A stretch of 64,000 nt of DNA from positions 1-64,000 of the forward strand of contig JBILHS010000014.1 of the NCBI GenBank assembly GCA_044350425.1, written 5' to 3'. Shown in pieces: positions 43,923 to 53,283 of this stretch. The position numbers and the translations under genes are program-made. The notes beneath the pieces are model-generated. The model searched no databases and was not told the DNA's origin. It saw nothing but the letters and a program-made list of their open reading frames with translations. Within the stretch, counting starts at the first letter, position 1. Each line of letters begins with the position of its first letter. The DNA is from M3007 sp044350425 (lineage in GTDB: Bacteria > Bacteroidota > Bacteroidia > Chitinophagales > Saprospiraceae).

Positions 43923-46580
43923 CTACCCCAAATACCCCTTCACCCCTTCCACTGCATCCTTCAAGCCCGCAGCATCCGTCCCGCCCGCCGTAGCAAAACC
44001 GGGCTGGCCGCCGCCACCACCTTTGAGGAACTTCAGTGCCAGTTCGCGCACCATGGTGCCGGCATTCAGGCCTTTTTCTTTCACGAGGTTGTCGCTGATC
44101 TTGATGGTCAGGGAAGGCTTACCCTCCGCTGAAACGGATCCAAATGCGATGACCGCATGGCCTGTTTCGCGCTCCAGCTCAACTGCCAGGGTCTTTACTG
44201 CGTTGGCATCTCCGATTGGTAGAATTTCAGCCAGGAATTTCACGCCACCTAAGTCAACAAACCTGGAACGGAGTCCTTCGCGCAGCCCATTGGCCTGCTC
44301 TTGCACCATCCGTTCGATGGCTTTTTGCAATTGCTTGTTTTCCTCCTGTAAAGCCAGGATCCCTTTGGTCAAATCTTTTGCTTTCAGTACGTTTTTAATG
44401 GATGCGATCTCCTCTTCCAGGCCCGCTACGTATTGTTCTGCGCCCTGAGCCGTCACTGCTTCGATACGGCGTACCCCGGCAGCAATAGCAGTCTCCGCAG
44501 TAATTTTAAAATAGCCAATTTGCCCGGTGTGTTGCACATGGCAACCGCCGCAAAGCTCCCGGGAATAATCCGGGTCGAAGGTGATCATACGAACCGACTC
44601 TCCGTATTTTTCTCCGAAGAGCATCATAGCGCCCATGGTTTTGGCTTCCTCGATGGGCAGATTGCGGCGTTCATCCAGGGCGATATTTTCGCGGATCTTC
44701 CGGTTCACAATGCGTTCGATCTTACCCAATTCTTCCTCGCTGAGCTTCTGAAAGTGCTGAAAGTCAAAGCGCAGGGTCTCTTCGTTGAGGTACGAGCCTT
44801 TTTGTTGTACGTGTGTCCCCAGCACGGAGCGCAGGGCTGCGTGCAGCAAGTGCGTAGCCGAGTGGTTGGCTTCGGTGAGTCGGCGTTTGGACTCGTCCAC
44901 CTCACAGCGAACGGTCTCGTCGTCGATCTGCTCCGGCAATTTTTCAACGATGTGGTAGATCAGGGTATTTTCCTTTTTGGTATCCAGTACACGAACACGC
45001 TCCTGTCCGGTGCCTTCGGATCCAAAGATCATCCAGCCGGTATCGCCCACCTGACCACCGCCTTCGGGATAGAAAGGGGTACGGTTTAACACGATCTGGT
45101 ATTGAACTTCTCCTTTGGCGGTCACCGCGCGGTATTTGGCTACGTGTGATTTGCGGGTTTCCAACTGATCGTATCCCACAAAGTCCACACTCGCCTCATC
45201 ACGCAATACCATCCAATCTCCCACCTGCTTCACCGCATCTTTGCGGGAGCGATCTTTCTGGCCTTGAAGGGCGGCCTTAAAGCCTGTCTCATCCACATTC
45301 CAACCTTTTTCCTTGGCCAGCAAAGCGGTCAGGTCGTATGGAAATCCAAAGGTGTCGTAGAGTTCGAATGCCTGTGCGCCGCCCAGGGTTTTGTTTTCTA
45401 CCTCAATATTTTCGAAGCGTTTCAAACCTGACTCCAGGGTACGAAGGAAGCCTTTTTCTTCTTCCAGAATTACCTTGGAAACGAAGTCTATCTGCGCTTT
45501 TAGTTCCGGGAAAACGTCGTGGAATTCTTCGGCCAGGATCGGGGCCATGCGGTACATGACCGGCTCTTTGATGTCCAGGACTGAGTAGTAATAGCGCACA
45601 GCCCGGCGCAAAATGCGGCGGATCACATAACCCGCACCGCCATTGTCAGGCATTTGTCCGTCGGCAATAGCAAAAGAAACCGCACGAAGGTGATCGGCCA
45701 CCACACGCATCGCGATATCGGTTTTAAGCGCAGGCGAATCGCTGCCGGGGTAAACATCCTGATAGGTATGGCCGGAAAGTTTGCCCAAAAAGTCGAACAA
45801 TGGTTTCCAGAGGTCGGTATCATAATTGGAACGGGCGCCTTGTACCGCGCGGCAAAGACGTTCGAAACCCATGCCGGTATCTACACTTTTAGCCGGGAGT
45901 TCTTCGAGCGAGCCATCCGCTTTGCGGTTGAACTGCATGAATACGTTGTTCCAGACCTCAATCACATTCGGGTCGTCGTTGTTGACCAGTTCCTTGCCAT
46001 CTACGCGGGCCCGTTCTTCATCGGAGCGCAGATCCACGTGAATTTCGGAGCAGGGGCCACAGGGTCCCTGATCGCCCATTTCCCAGAAGTTTTCCTTTTT
46101 GCCGAATTTGAGGATGCGGTCTTCAGGCAGCATGGTCCGCCACACATCAAAAGCTTCCTGGTCAAAAGGCACCCCTTCCGCTTCGTTGCCCTCAAAAATG
46201 GATACGTAGAGGCGGTCTTTCGGGATCTTATAGATCTCGGTCAGGAGTTCCCAGGACCAGGCCAGGGCATCTTTTTTGAAATAATCACCAAAAGACCAGT
46301 TGCCGAGCATTTCGAACATGGTATGGTGATAGCCGTCCATGCCTACGTCTTCGAGGTCATTGTGTTTGCCACTCACCCGGAGGCATTTTTGGGTATCTGC
46401 GATGCGTTTAGAAGGGGGTGCCTCGTTGCCGAGGAAGAAATCCTTCAACGGTGCCATACCCGAGTTGATGAACATGAGAGTGGGGTCGCTCTTGGCCACC
46501 ATGGGCGCAGAAGGGATGATCTTGTGTCCTTTGGAAGCGAAAAAATCCAGAAATTGGCGGCGAATTGCGCGGGATGTCAT
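43923..46580 (-). CDS. alaS: Alanyl-tRNA synthetase
   Basis: Class II synthetase that charges tRNA-Ala and edits mischarged serine. The 885-residue length is normal. Present are the N-terminal catalytic core (FINSGMAPLKDFFLG, motif 2 region with HHTMFEMLGNWSFGDYF, GPCGPCSEIH), the editing domain with NHSATHLLHAALR and CGGCHVQHTGQIGYF, and the C-terminal oligomerisation/coiled-coil part ending in GGGGGQPGFATAGG. The start ATG at 46580 gives MTSRAIRRQFLDFF, as in homologues. A 90-base near-perfect palindrome begins 16 bases before this start, inside the probable leader or promoter. Confidence 0.98.
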   Translation of the reverse strand: MTSRAIRRQFLDFFASKGHKIIPSAPMVAKSDPTLMFINSGMAPLKDFFLGNEAPPSKRIADTQKCLRVSGKHNDLEDVGMDGYHHTMFEMLGNWSFGDYFKKDALAWSWELLTEIYKIPKDRLYVSIFEGNEAEGVPFDQEAFDVWRTMLPEDRILKFGKKENFWEMGDQGPCGPCSEIHVDLRSDEERARVDGKELVNNDDPNVIEVWNNVFMQFNRKADGSLEELPAKSVDTGMGFERLCRAVQGARSNYDTDLWKPLFDFLGKLSGHTYQDVYPGSDSPALKTDIAMRVVADHLRAVSFAIADGQMPDNGGAGYVIRRILRRAVRYYYSVLDIKEPVMYRMAPILAEEFHDVFPELKAQIDFVSKVILEEEKGFLRTLESGLKRFENIEVENKTLGGAQAFELYDTFGFPYDLTALLAKEKGWNVDETGFKAALQGQKDRSRKDAVKQVGDWMVLRDEASVDFVGYDQLETRKSHVAKYRAVTAKGEVQYQIVLNRTPFYPEGGGQVGDTGWMIFGSEGTGQERVRVLDTKKENTLIYHIVEKLPEQIDDETVRCEVDESKRRLTEANHSATHLLHAALRSVLGTHVQQKGSYLNEETLRFDFQHFQKLSEEELGKIERIVNRKIRENIALDERRNLPIEEAKTMGAMMLFGEKYGESVRMITFDPDYSRELCGGCHVQHTGQIGYFKITAETAIAAGVRRIEAVTAQGAEQYVAGLEEEIASIKNVLKAKDLTKGILALQEENKQLQKAIERMVQEQANGLREGLRSRFVDLGGVKFLAEILPIGDANAVKTLAVELERETGHAVIAFGSVSAEGKPSLTIKISDNLVKEKGLNAGTMVRELALKFLKGGGGGQPGFATAGGTDAAGLKDAVEGVKGYLG

Positions 46581-46596
46581 GTTGTGTCGGGAACAG

Positions 46597-46686
46597 TTTT
46601 TTGAGTAATCGGGGCTTTTAATGGAGACCTCTGAGGTCTTCGAAGACCTCGGAGGTCTCCATTAAAAGCCCCGATTACTCAAAAAA
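46597..46686. repeat. 90-base near-perfect palindrome upstream of alaS
   Basis: The halves 46597-46641 and 46642-46686 are exact reverse complements except one position (a T-G pair). The centre is GAGGTCTTCGAAGACCTC, identical to the centre of the palindrome at 10300-10367, but the outer arms (GAGTAATCGGGGCTTTTAAT) are unrelated. It lies in the divergent gap 46581-46939 between alaS and the cytochrome/DUF1080 gene. The remaining 250 bases contain no recognisable gene. Confidence 0.9.
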
Positions 46687-46939
46687 TATTTACATATTTG
46701 GGTTAAACGCTTGATTTGCCGGGGCAAAAAGCGCCACAAAAGTAGCACCCTTCACGCTATGTTCAAAGAGGATTCCAACCAAAGCATATTTCAATAAAAA
46801 ATCATTCCCACTAAAATCCCAGAAATTCTACCTTCGCCACCGCCCTTTCCTTTCTAAATCAGGTTTTCACCACACCAACTTGCCTCGCAGTTCATTCCCG
46901 CGAAATGAAGTTTCGCGCCATCATTATTTCTAACATAAC

Positions 46940-49900
46940 ATGAAGACCCGTACACTCTTCCTTGCCCTCATCGCCATTTTACTCGGTGTCTGGTATTTTG
47001 CCTCTAAAAATGGCAGCACTGGCGCCGAAATTGCCCGCCCCAACGACCCCTGGGTATTCCGTTCAGTGATGGACAAACAACCCCGAATGATCACTTTTGC
47101 ACTCAGCGACCAGCTTTGGGCTTCCTACTCTACCGACTCCTGCTCACTTTACAAAGTGTGGTCGGGCAGTGTAGATTTCACAGGGGCGGTGTACAATATG
47201 CGCCACGGCCCACAACCCATGAGCATTGGAGCGGCCTGGTTTGAAAACGCGCACAGACAGCCCTGGAGCGTTACCATGGGCGGCAAAACAGAAAACCCAC
47301 GCACGGATTATAAAGGCCACCGTTACTCCAAAGATGGCCATGCCGAATTGATGTACGACCTCGTGCTGGCCGATGGTCAGCGTATCCGCATCAATGAGCG
47401 ACCTGAGTTTGTGGACCGCGATCGGCAGACCGGCTTTGAACGCAGCTTCACGGTAGAAAATGCTCCGGCAGGCGCAACGGTTTCGATGCTATCCAACGCT
47501 GCTTCCATTGCAGCCACTACCAACATTGAGACCGATGGCACCTGGAAGCAAACCGACGTAAAAAAGCTGGATACCGAAGACAATCTTACAGCGCTGGCTG
47601 TTGACGGCTCCCTGACACTAAATTCGGGTGGAACCACGCATTTCAGGACGATGTTTATCAACAAACCCTTGATTCCGAATCCTTTCGATGCACTTCGACT
47701 GGCGCAGGAATCCGGCGAAACGGGCGGAAAAGCCATCAGTCCCGGCGAACGCGTCATGGCCAAAAGCGACTGCCGTACCTGCCACAATCCACAGGTTCAA
47801 ACGGTAGGGCCGGGCTACAAACAGATTGCTGAACGCTACAAAAACACGCCTGAAAATCTCGAACTGCTGTCCCAAAAAGTCATGAAAGGAGGCGCCGGTG
47901 TATGGGGCGCTGCGGCCATGAGTGCCCACCCGGACCTTCAGCCGGAAGATGCCAAGGCTATGATCAACTATGTGCTTTCGCTGGACGAGGGCGAAGATGA
48001 TGGGGAAGGTGGCGCTTCGGCCAAAAGCCTGGCTGAGATTCCGGAAAATCAGTGGATTAAGGCTGATAAGGCCATTGGCGACAAGGATCTTTCTCCCGGA
48101 TTGCTGATCAAAGTATGGACTTCTGAGAAGCCCCTGACCAAGTTGGCCGATGCAAATTTTGAAGCAAGACCTGTCCTGGTGGCCACTACTGCCAAAATTG
48201 AAGCCGGAGCCGAAGACTTTGGTGATCTCAAAGACAATTTCGCGGTGCAAGGCACGGGGTATCTTTTCCTGGAAAAGGATGACAATGTAGTATTCCAGCT
48301 CGCCAGCGATGATGGCAGCCGTTTGTTTGTAGATGGTCAGGAGATCATTACCCATGATGGTCCGCACGGCATGGAACCCAAAGAAGCCGAAATTGCGCTT
48401 CGGGCTGGTTATCACCCGATTCGTTTTGATTATTTCCAGGGCGGTGGAGGCCGGGGCATCGTATTGAAATGGACCCGTTTTGGCACCGTAGGTTTCAAAG
48501 TGCTTGGTGAAGGCAGTTTTTACCACAAGAAATCCGAGAATGTGGATGGCATGAAGGCCATGTCAAAAATCGCAAATGCCATTCCTGGCGACGTTGCACC
48601 GCTGACGGAAGTACACCCGGCCTACGACCTCTCTCAGGCGCGTCCTGAAGGCTTTTTGCCTAAAGTAGCGGGCATGGACTTCTTACCCGACGGACGCCTG
48701 GTAGTTTCTACCTGGGATGCCAGTGGCGCGGTGTACCTTTTAGAGAACGTATCCTCCGGCGATCCAAAAAAGATCAAAGTAAAACGGATCGCAGCCGGAC
48801 TTGCCGAGCCTCTGGGCGTAAAAGTAGTGGATGGCGTGATCTACGTCCTTCAAAAACAGGAACTGACCAAGCTGGTGGATACCGATGGCGACGATATCAT
48901 TGATGAATACCAGTGTTTTGCAAAAGGCTGGCGGGCCTCTGCTAATTTTCACGAATTTGCTTTTGGCCTGGTCTACAAAGAAGGCTATTTCTACGCCGCC
49001 TTGGCCATTGCCATCAATCCGGGCGGTGCAAGTACTCGGCCACAGGGCCTGGATCGTGGTAAAGTGGTGAAAATCAGCGCCAAAGATGGCAGTATTGAAT
49101 TTATTGCACGTGGCCTTAGAACGCCCGACGGCGTAGGGATTGGGCCTGACGGTGAAATTTTTATTGCCGACAATCAGGGAGACTGGCTGCCCTCTTCCAA
49201 GATCCTGCATGTGAAGCCGGGTGCATTCTATAATTCATTTGCGGTGGACAGCGCGACGGTGGCGCAGATACCCATCCAACAGCCTGTGGTCTGGTTGCCC
49301 CAGGACGATATCGGCAACTCCCCCACCCAACCTACCGTCCTCAATGACGGCCCCTATAAGAATCAACTGATCCACGGAGATGTCTGCTATGGCGGTCTTC
49401 AGCGGGTATTTATGGAAAAGGTCAATGGGGATTACCAGGGCTGTGTGTTCCGTTTTTCGCAGGGATTGGAAGGCTCTACACACCGGCTGGTATGGGGGCC
49501 TGATGGCGCCTTGTACGTCGGCATGATCGGCGCTCCAGGCAACTGGGGACAACAGGGAAAACTCTGGTACGGTCTGCAGCGGATGAAATACAATGGCAAT
49601 TCGGTGTTTGAAATGCTGGCGGTGCGCGCGAAGACCAACGGAATGGAAATAGAATTCACCGAGCCGCTACCGGAAGGCGCCGGCTGGGATATTTCCTCCT
49701 ACCTCGTGAAACAATGGTGGTACAAACCGACGGTAAACTACGGCGGTCCCAAGATGGATGAGGAAAGTATGCAGGTAAAATCAGCCTCCGTTTCGGCCGA
49801 CCGCAAAAAAGTCTTTCTGGAAATCCAGAACCTGAAACCGCAGCATCTGGTCTACATTCAATTGCGCAATTTGCCGCTTTCAGAACTCGGCCATGAGATC

Positions 49901-50674
49901 TGGACCACCGAAGCCTGGTACACCTTGAATGCAATTCCTGCAAACGACGCAGGCGTGGTCAGTACAGCTCCAAGCATGACACCTCCTGCTGACAACACCT
50001 TGACGGAGCAAGAAAAACGCGCCGGTTGGCAACTGCTTTTTGACGGCCAGACCATCAGCGGCTGGCATAATTATGGCAAAACCACCATGGGCAAGTCCTG
50101 GATCATTGAAGACAACTCGATCCATCTGGATGCAAAGGCGAATCCGGATGGCGGTTGGCAGGCCCCGGATGGCGGTGATATTGTGAGTGCGGAGGAATAT
50201 GGAGATTTCGAACTTTCGCTGGACTGGAAAATTGCGCCCTGTGGCAATTCCGGCGTCATTTATCACATTGTGGAAGACCCGGGCAAGTACGATTATCCCT
50301 GGAAGACCGGTCCCGAAATGCAGGTTCTGGACAATGCCTGTCACCCGGATTCTAAATTTCCCAAGCACCGTGCAGGCGATCTTTACGACCTGATGGAATG
50401 TAAATACGTGACGGTAAAACCCGGCGGCGAATGGAACCATGCCCGGCTTGTTTTCAAAAAAGGAAAAGTGGAGCATTGGTTGAACAACCGAAAAGTAGTG
50501 GAACTTAAGATGTTTGAGGGCGGCAAACCGACCTCAAAATGGCTGGAGCTCATTGCCGGCAGTAAATTTCCAAAACTGAGCGGCGATTTCGGCCTTTCAC
50601 AAAAAGGGCGGATCGCATTGCAGGATCATGGTGATCCGGTTTGGTATAAGAATATTAAGATCCGGAAGTTTTAG
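46940..50674 (+). CDS. Four-module secreted protein: cytochrome c, PA14, propeller, DUF1080, 1244 aa
   Basis: Modules in order: N-terminal hydrophobic anchor (about 5-22); a beta domain of unknown function (about 30-250); a class I cytochrome c with CRTCH (278-282) and the later methionine region GVWGAAAMSAHP; a PA14 carbohydrate-binding-type beta domain (about 382-530, with FQLASDDGSRLFVDG); a six-bladed-type propeller of the sorbosone/glucose dehydrogenase kind (about 556-900, MDFLPDGRLVVSTWD, RTPDGVGIGPDGEIFIADNQG); and DUF1080, a 3-keto-disaccharide hydrolase-type concanavalin fold (about 1020-1244, WQLLFDGQTISGWHNYG). A periplasmic protein that oxidises and cleaves sugars and passes electrons through its heme is a coherent inference. 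It is transcribed alone. Confidence 0.9.
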   Translation: MKTRTLFLALIAILLGVWYFASKNGSTGAEIARPNDPWVFRSVMDKQPRMITFALSDQLWASYSTDSCSLYKVWSGSVDFTGAVYNMRHGPQPMSIGAAWFENAHRQPWSVTMGGKTENPRTDYKGHRYSKDGHAELMYDLVLADGQRIRINERPEFVDRDRQTGFERSFTVENAPAGATVSMLSNAASIAATTNIETDGTWKQTDVKKLDTEDNLTALAVDGSLTLNSGGTTHFRTMFINKPLIPNPFDALRLAQESGETGGKAISPGERVMAKSDCRTCHNPQVQTVGPGYKQIAERYKNTPENLELLSQKVMKGGAGVWGAAAMSAHPDLQPEDAKAMINYVLSLDEGEDDGEGGASAKSLAEIPENQWIKADKAIGDKDLSPGLLIKVWTSEKPLTKLADANFEARPVLVATTAKIEAGAEDFGDLKDNFAVQGTGYLFLEKDDNVVFQLASDDGSRLFVDGQEIITHDGPHGMEPKEAEIALRAGYHPIRFDYFQGGGGRGIVLKWTRFGTVGFKVLGEGSFYHKKSENVDGMKAMSKIANAIPGDVAPLTEVHPAYDLSQARPEGFLPKVAGMDFLPDGRLVVSTWDASGAVYLLENVSSGDPKKIKVKRIAAGLAEPLGVKVVDGVIYVLQKQELTKLVDTDGDDIIDEYQCFAKGWRASANFHEFAFGLVYKEGYFYAALAIAINPGGASTRPQGLDRGKVVKISAKDGSIEFIARGLRTPDGVGIGPDGEIFIADNQGDWLPSSKILHVKPGAFYNSFAVDSATVAQIPIQQPVVWLPQDDIGNSPTQPTVLNDGPYKNQLIHGDVCYGGLQRVFMEKVNGDYQGCVFRFSQGLEGSTHRLVWGPDGALYVGMIGAPGNWGQQGKLWYGLQRMKYNGNSVFEMLAVRAKTNGMEIEFTEPLPEGAGWDISSYLVKQWWYKPTVNYGGPKMDEESMQVKSASVSADRKKVFLEIQNLKPQHLVYIQLRNLPLSELGHEIWTTEAWYTLNAIPANDAGVVSTAPSMTPPADNTLTEQEKRAGWQLLFDGQTISGWHNYGKTTMGKSWIIEDNSIHLDAKANPDGGWQAPDGGDIVSAEEYGDFELSLDWKIAPCGNSGVIYHIVEDPGKYDYPWKTGPEMQVLDNACHPDSKFPKHRAGDLYDLMECKYVTVKPGGEWNHARLVFKKGKVEHWLNNRKVVELKMFEGGKPTSKWLELIAGSKFPKLSGDFGLSQKGRIALQDHGDPVWYKNIKIRKF

Positions 50675-50711
50675 AAAATGGGGGTGCGACTGGTAGTCGC
50701 ACCCCCATTTT
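50675..50711. terminator. Bidirectional hairpin terminator
   Basis: A perfect 17-base stem (50675-50691 and 50695-50711, core GGGGGTGCGACT) with a 3-base loop follows the plus-strand stop by one base and is bounded by A and T runs. It lies exactly between the convergent genes ending at 50674 and 50713, so it can stop transcription from both sides. Confidence 0.9.
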
Positions 50712-50712
50712 T

Positions 50713-51729
50713 TCAACATCCTCCATTGAGCGGAACAGCATAGATCACCTGGCCAGAAACAGACAAATTGAACACCTTATCCTTGATGGAGGGAAGTATC
50801 AATTGCCAGGTTTTGCCCCGGTCGGCGGAACGAAAAATGCCGTTCGGATGGCCGCAAAAGAAGTATTCGCCCACCTGTTTGATGGAAGCAATATTAGCGT
50901 GTGGCGGAATTCCAGCATCAATGGCCTGCCAGGTTTTGCCACCGTCGCTGGAAATGCGCACTCTCCGGGTCTCGGACTCGGTATTGTAAGTGATGGCAGC
51001 GAACCCGCCCTGGATGACTTCCACTGCAATGCCCACACCACCTTCAGAAATAACCGTCTCCCAGTGTTCTCCCTGGTCGGTCGAGCGCAATATCCCCCCT
51101 TGGTTGGTGCAAAGAAGTACGCCTTCTGACTCCACCATGTGGATCATCCAGCCATCCTCATAGACGTGTTTCCAGGTTTTCCCCTGATCGGCGGATTTGT
51201 AAATGCCGTTGTCGGTCCCGATGAAAAGGGTTCCGTTGAGTGTTTCCATGATGGTACGAAATGGGCGAGCCTGGATTTTCAGATCAGCAAACACAGGCGT
51301 CCATATACCCTTTGATATGCTTTGAAAAAAACCGTTCTGATTGCTATAGGCATACAGACCGGTTCGGCCGGGGTAGACCCCTGAGAAATGGTCCATCAGC
51401 TGCATCTCATTTTCCCAGACAGGGGCTGTAGTGGTGCTCTTGCTGCGGTACAGTCCGGATTCCGCACCTAAAATAACTTCCCCGTGCTGCGTCAAAAAAT
51501 AATCCACCGGCAAACCGCCGGGTAATCCCGCGCTGACATCCTGCCAGGTCTGCCCACCGTCGATGGATTGAAAAACGATGTTGGTAGTTGGTTGCGCTGC
51601 TGTCTCAGGCTTCTGTTGGTACTCTGAAAAAGCAAGATTGGCCTCCATTTGAGGAGCGTTTTCGTGCATGGACTGGCAGGCGACGAAGGATTGAAAAAAG
51701 AGCAAAAAAGCGAGCATGTGTAAGTACAT
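50713..51729 (-). CDS. BNR/Ycf48-like repeat lipoprotein, 338 aa
   Basis: An N-terminal signal with lipobox FVAC (Cys near 18) is followed by a beta-propeller built from Asp-box repeats: SIDGGQTWQDV, SADQGKTWKHV, STDQGEHWETV, SSDGGKTWQAI and SADRGKTWQLI. This resembles sialidase/Ycf48-type propellers that bind or survey ligands. Without the catalytic residues of a sialidase it is unlikely to be an enzyme. The stop is three bases from the bidirectional hairpin. Surface or periplasmic location follows from the lipobox. Confidence 0.85.
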   Translation of the reverse strand: MYLHMLAFLLFFQSFVACQSMHENAPQMEANLAFSEYQQKPETAAQPTTNIVFQSIDGGQTWQDVSAGLPGGLPVDYFLTQHGEVILGAESGLYRSKSTTTAPVWENEMQLMDHFSGVYPGRTGLYAYSNQNGFFQSISKGIWTPVFADLKIQARPFRTIMETLNGTLFIGTDNGIYKSADQGKTWKHVYEDGWMIHMVESEGVLLCTNQGGILRSTDQGEHWETVISEGGVGIAVEVIQGGFAAITYNTESETRRVRISSDGGKTWQAIDAGIPPHANIASIKQVGEYFFCGHPNGIFRSADRGKTWQLILPSIKDKVFNLSVSGQVIYAVPLNGGC

Positions 51730-51845
51730 AACGATGTTGGGTTAGTGAAACAATGCTGCAAAAGAACGGTCTGGCAGAGACCGGGCAGCTTTTGGGCTGT
51801 AAAACAATGTAACGGATTTGTAAAAGGATGGAAACAGGCTTCTGG

Positions 51846-51925
51846 ACATTTGGACATCGGACTTGCATCCTAAAAAATTGAAAATCATGCACTTGCTGAA
51901 TCATGTCTAACGTCCAATATCAATG
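51846..51925. repeat. Dispersed repeat, copy B
   Basis: The segment GGACTTGCATCCTAAAAAAT continues with TGAAAATCATGCACTT and ends with GTCTAACGTCC. Almost the same string is found at 59300-59372. The flanks are imperfect inverted repeats (GGACATTTGGACAT against GTCCAATATC). The gap 51730-52043 holds only this repeat and the left flank of the insertion sequence. Confidence 0.6.
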
Positions 51926-52043
51926 TGCAATGGCCATTTTATCAATGGATCCTCTTGGTGAATCGTATCTTCGTTCAAATATGCTACGAGATTATTCATT
52001 TTTTCCTCTACCACTCCCTGGCCACGTGGAGGAGTATAAATAA

Positions 52044-53265
52044 TTTAGAAAGGGCACACATTTTTCAAGTAAACACCTCATTGAAGTTCTTTGAAATATT
52101 GGATAAGAAAATAAGGACGCCTTCGCAGTTTTTCCTGATAGCCAGTTGAGCGATCGAAATTGGGTCGATTTTGCGAAGTCTGTCTTTTCGCACGATCAAT
52201 TCGGTCCTATGCAGAGGTTCTTTTTCTTTAATGAACAAGCCCATGCAAAAACAGAGAATGAATGAGCATGCGACCACAATAATCAGGTTAGCCAGTTTTA
52301 CAGGGCATTTCAGCCGGGTCTTGTGGATGTAAAAGCCTGCAGACTTAAGGTGCTTAAACAATGTTTCAATCTTGAATCGTCGTTTGTAGTAATGACAGGC
52401 CTCGTAGCCCAATTCCAGATTTGTCAAAAGGAAAAGCGGTTTTGAATACCCTTTTCCCCGCCCATACACGGCGTTTGCCAGTGGCAATGCGCCCTCGATG
52501 AAGCAAATGCGTTGGGTGGTTTGGATGGAATCAAAGCGGGCGACATCGCCGTCGAAATCGATGAGGCGATCCGAAGATGTCCTAACCACAAACGACCAAT
52601 CATTGTCACAGCACCACTGCCGCAGGCCCTGACCGTCAAATTCTCCGTCACCCAAAAGCACGATTCGGCACCCCGTGGGACAAATTCGGGCGACCATTTT
52701 GAGCAGATCAGTGTGTATTTCCTCAGGGAAATGTCCTTTTTCTCCCTTTTTAACAACCCACGCTACCGGAATAGCAAAGTCCCTGCACAAGACCGAAAGC
52801 ATCCGTGTAGTGTTAGCCGAGCCTGTTTGGCTGCCGTCTATGACGAATACAATCTCGCCTTTGGTCGACAAACCCTGTAAAAAGTGCCTCACAAAGGGCA
52901 TGTAAAAAGTCTGCCAGTCCGTCCATTTGTTGTTCAACCAACGCTTAGCCTGTTGCAGCAAGCTGGACTTCTTCCGTGCACGATAAGCCTCTGTGGATTC
53001 ACTTATACTCTCCAAGCGGCAGTGCCCGTTGTGGATACATGCATGAATCAGGCTGGCCGTCAGGCAAACTCGCCTGCACATCTGACCATTATTGGACCCG
53101 GGTGTAACCCGTTGTGAAAAATCGAAGATATCTTTGTGGGCACTTCGGCGCATGGAAGGGGGGATTTATGCGTGAGAAATACAAGTTTCCCCTCCATTTT
53201 TCTTTTCCGACATTTCAAAGAACTATAACCGGTTTGTTCACCGGAAAATGTATACCCTTTCTAAA
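52044..53265 (-). mobile_element. IS4-family insertion sequence, about 1.2 kb
   Basis: Terminal inverted repeats TTTAGAAAGGG...ACATTTT lie at 52044-52066 and 53243-53265 and match at 20 of 23 positions. They enclose the transposase gene, whose stop codon falls within the left repeat. I see no convincing target-site duplication in the flanking ten bases, so the boundaries could be off by a few bases or the insertion is old. Confidence 0.75.
52065..53153 (-). CDS. IS4-family DDE transposase, 362 aa
   Basis: The three catalytic acids fit the family: Asp in IDGSQTG (about residue 105), Asp in LLGDGEFDG (about 168) and Glu in the YREK motif YYKRRFKIETLFKHLK (about 263). The length is normal and no internal stop or frameshift is seen, so it may be active. 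The N-terminal 60 residues are basic with cysteines and histidines and could bind the terminal repeats. The stop codon overlaps the left inverted repeat. Confidence 0.88.
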   Translation of the reverse strand: MRRSAHKDIFDFSQRVTPGSNNGQMCRRVCLTASLIHACIHNGHCRLESISESTEAYRARKKSSLLQQAKRWLNNKWTDWQTFYMPFVRHFLQGLSTKGEIVFVIDGSQTGSANTTRMLSVLCRDFAIPVAWVVKKGEKGHFPEEIHTDLLKMVARICPTGCRIVLLGDGEFDGQGLRQWCCDNDWSFVVRTSSDRLIDFDGDVARFDSIQTTQRICFIEGALPLANAVYGRGKGYSKPLFLLTNLELGYEACHYYKRRFKIETLFKHLKSAGFYIHKTRLKCPVKLANLIIVVACSFILCFCMGLFIKEKEPLHRTELIVRKDRLRKIDPISIAQLAIRKNCEGVLIFLSNISKNFNEVFT

Positions 53266-53283
53266 AAACTGAACAACATCTAC

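Noticed and set aside
45654..46604. Plus-strand frame of 316 codons opposite alaS
   Set aside because: alaS is complete and conserved on the minus strand; this frame is its shadow.
47618..48526. Minus-strand frame of 302 codons opposite the four-module protein
   Set aside because: It lies wholly within the plus-strand gene and shows no domain; a shadow frame.
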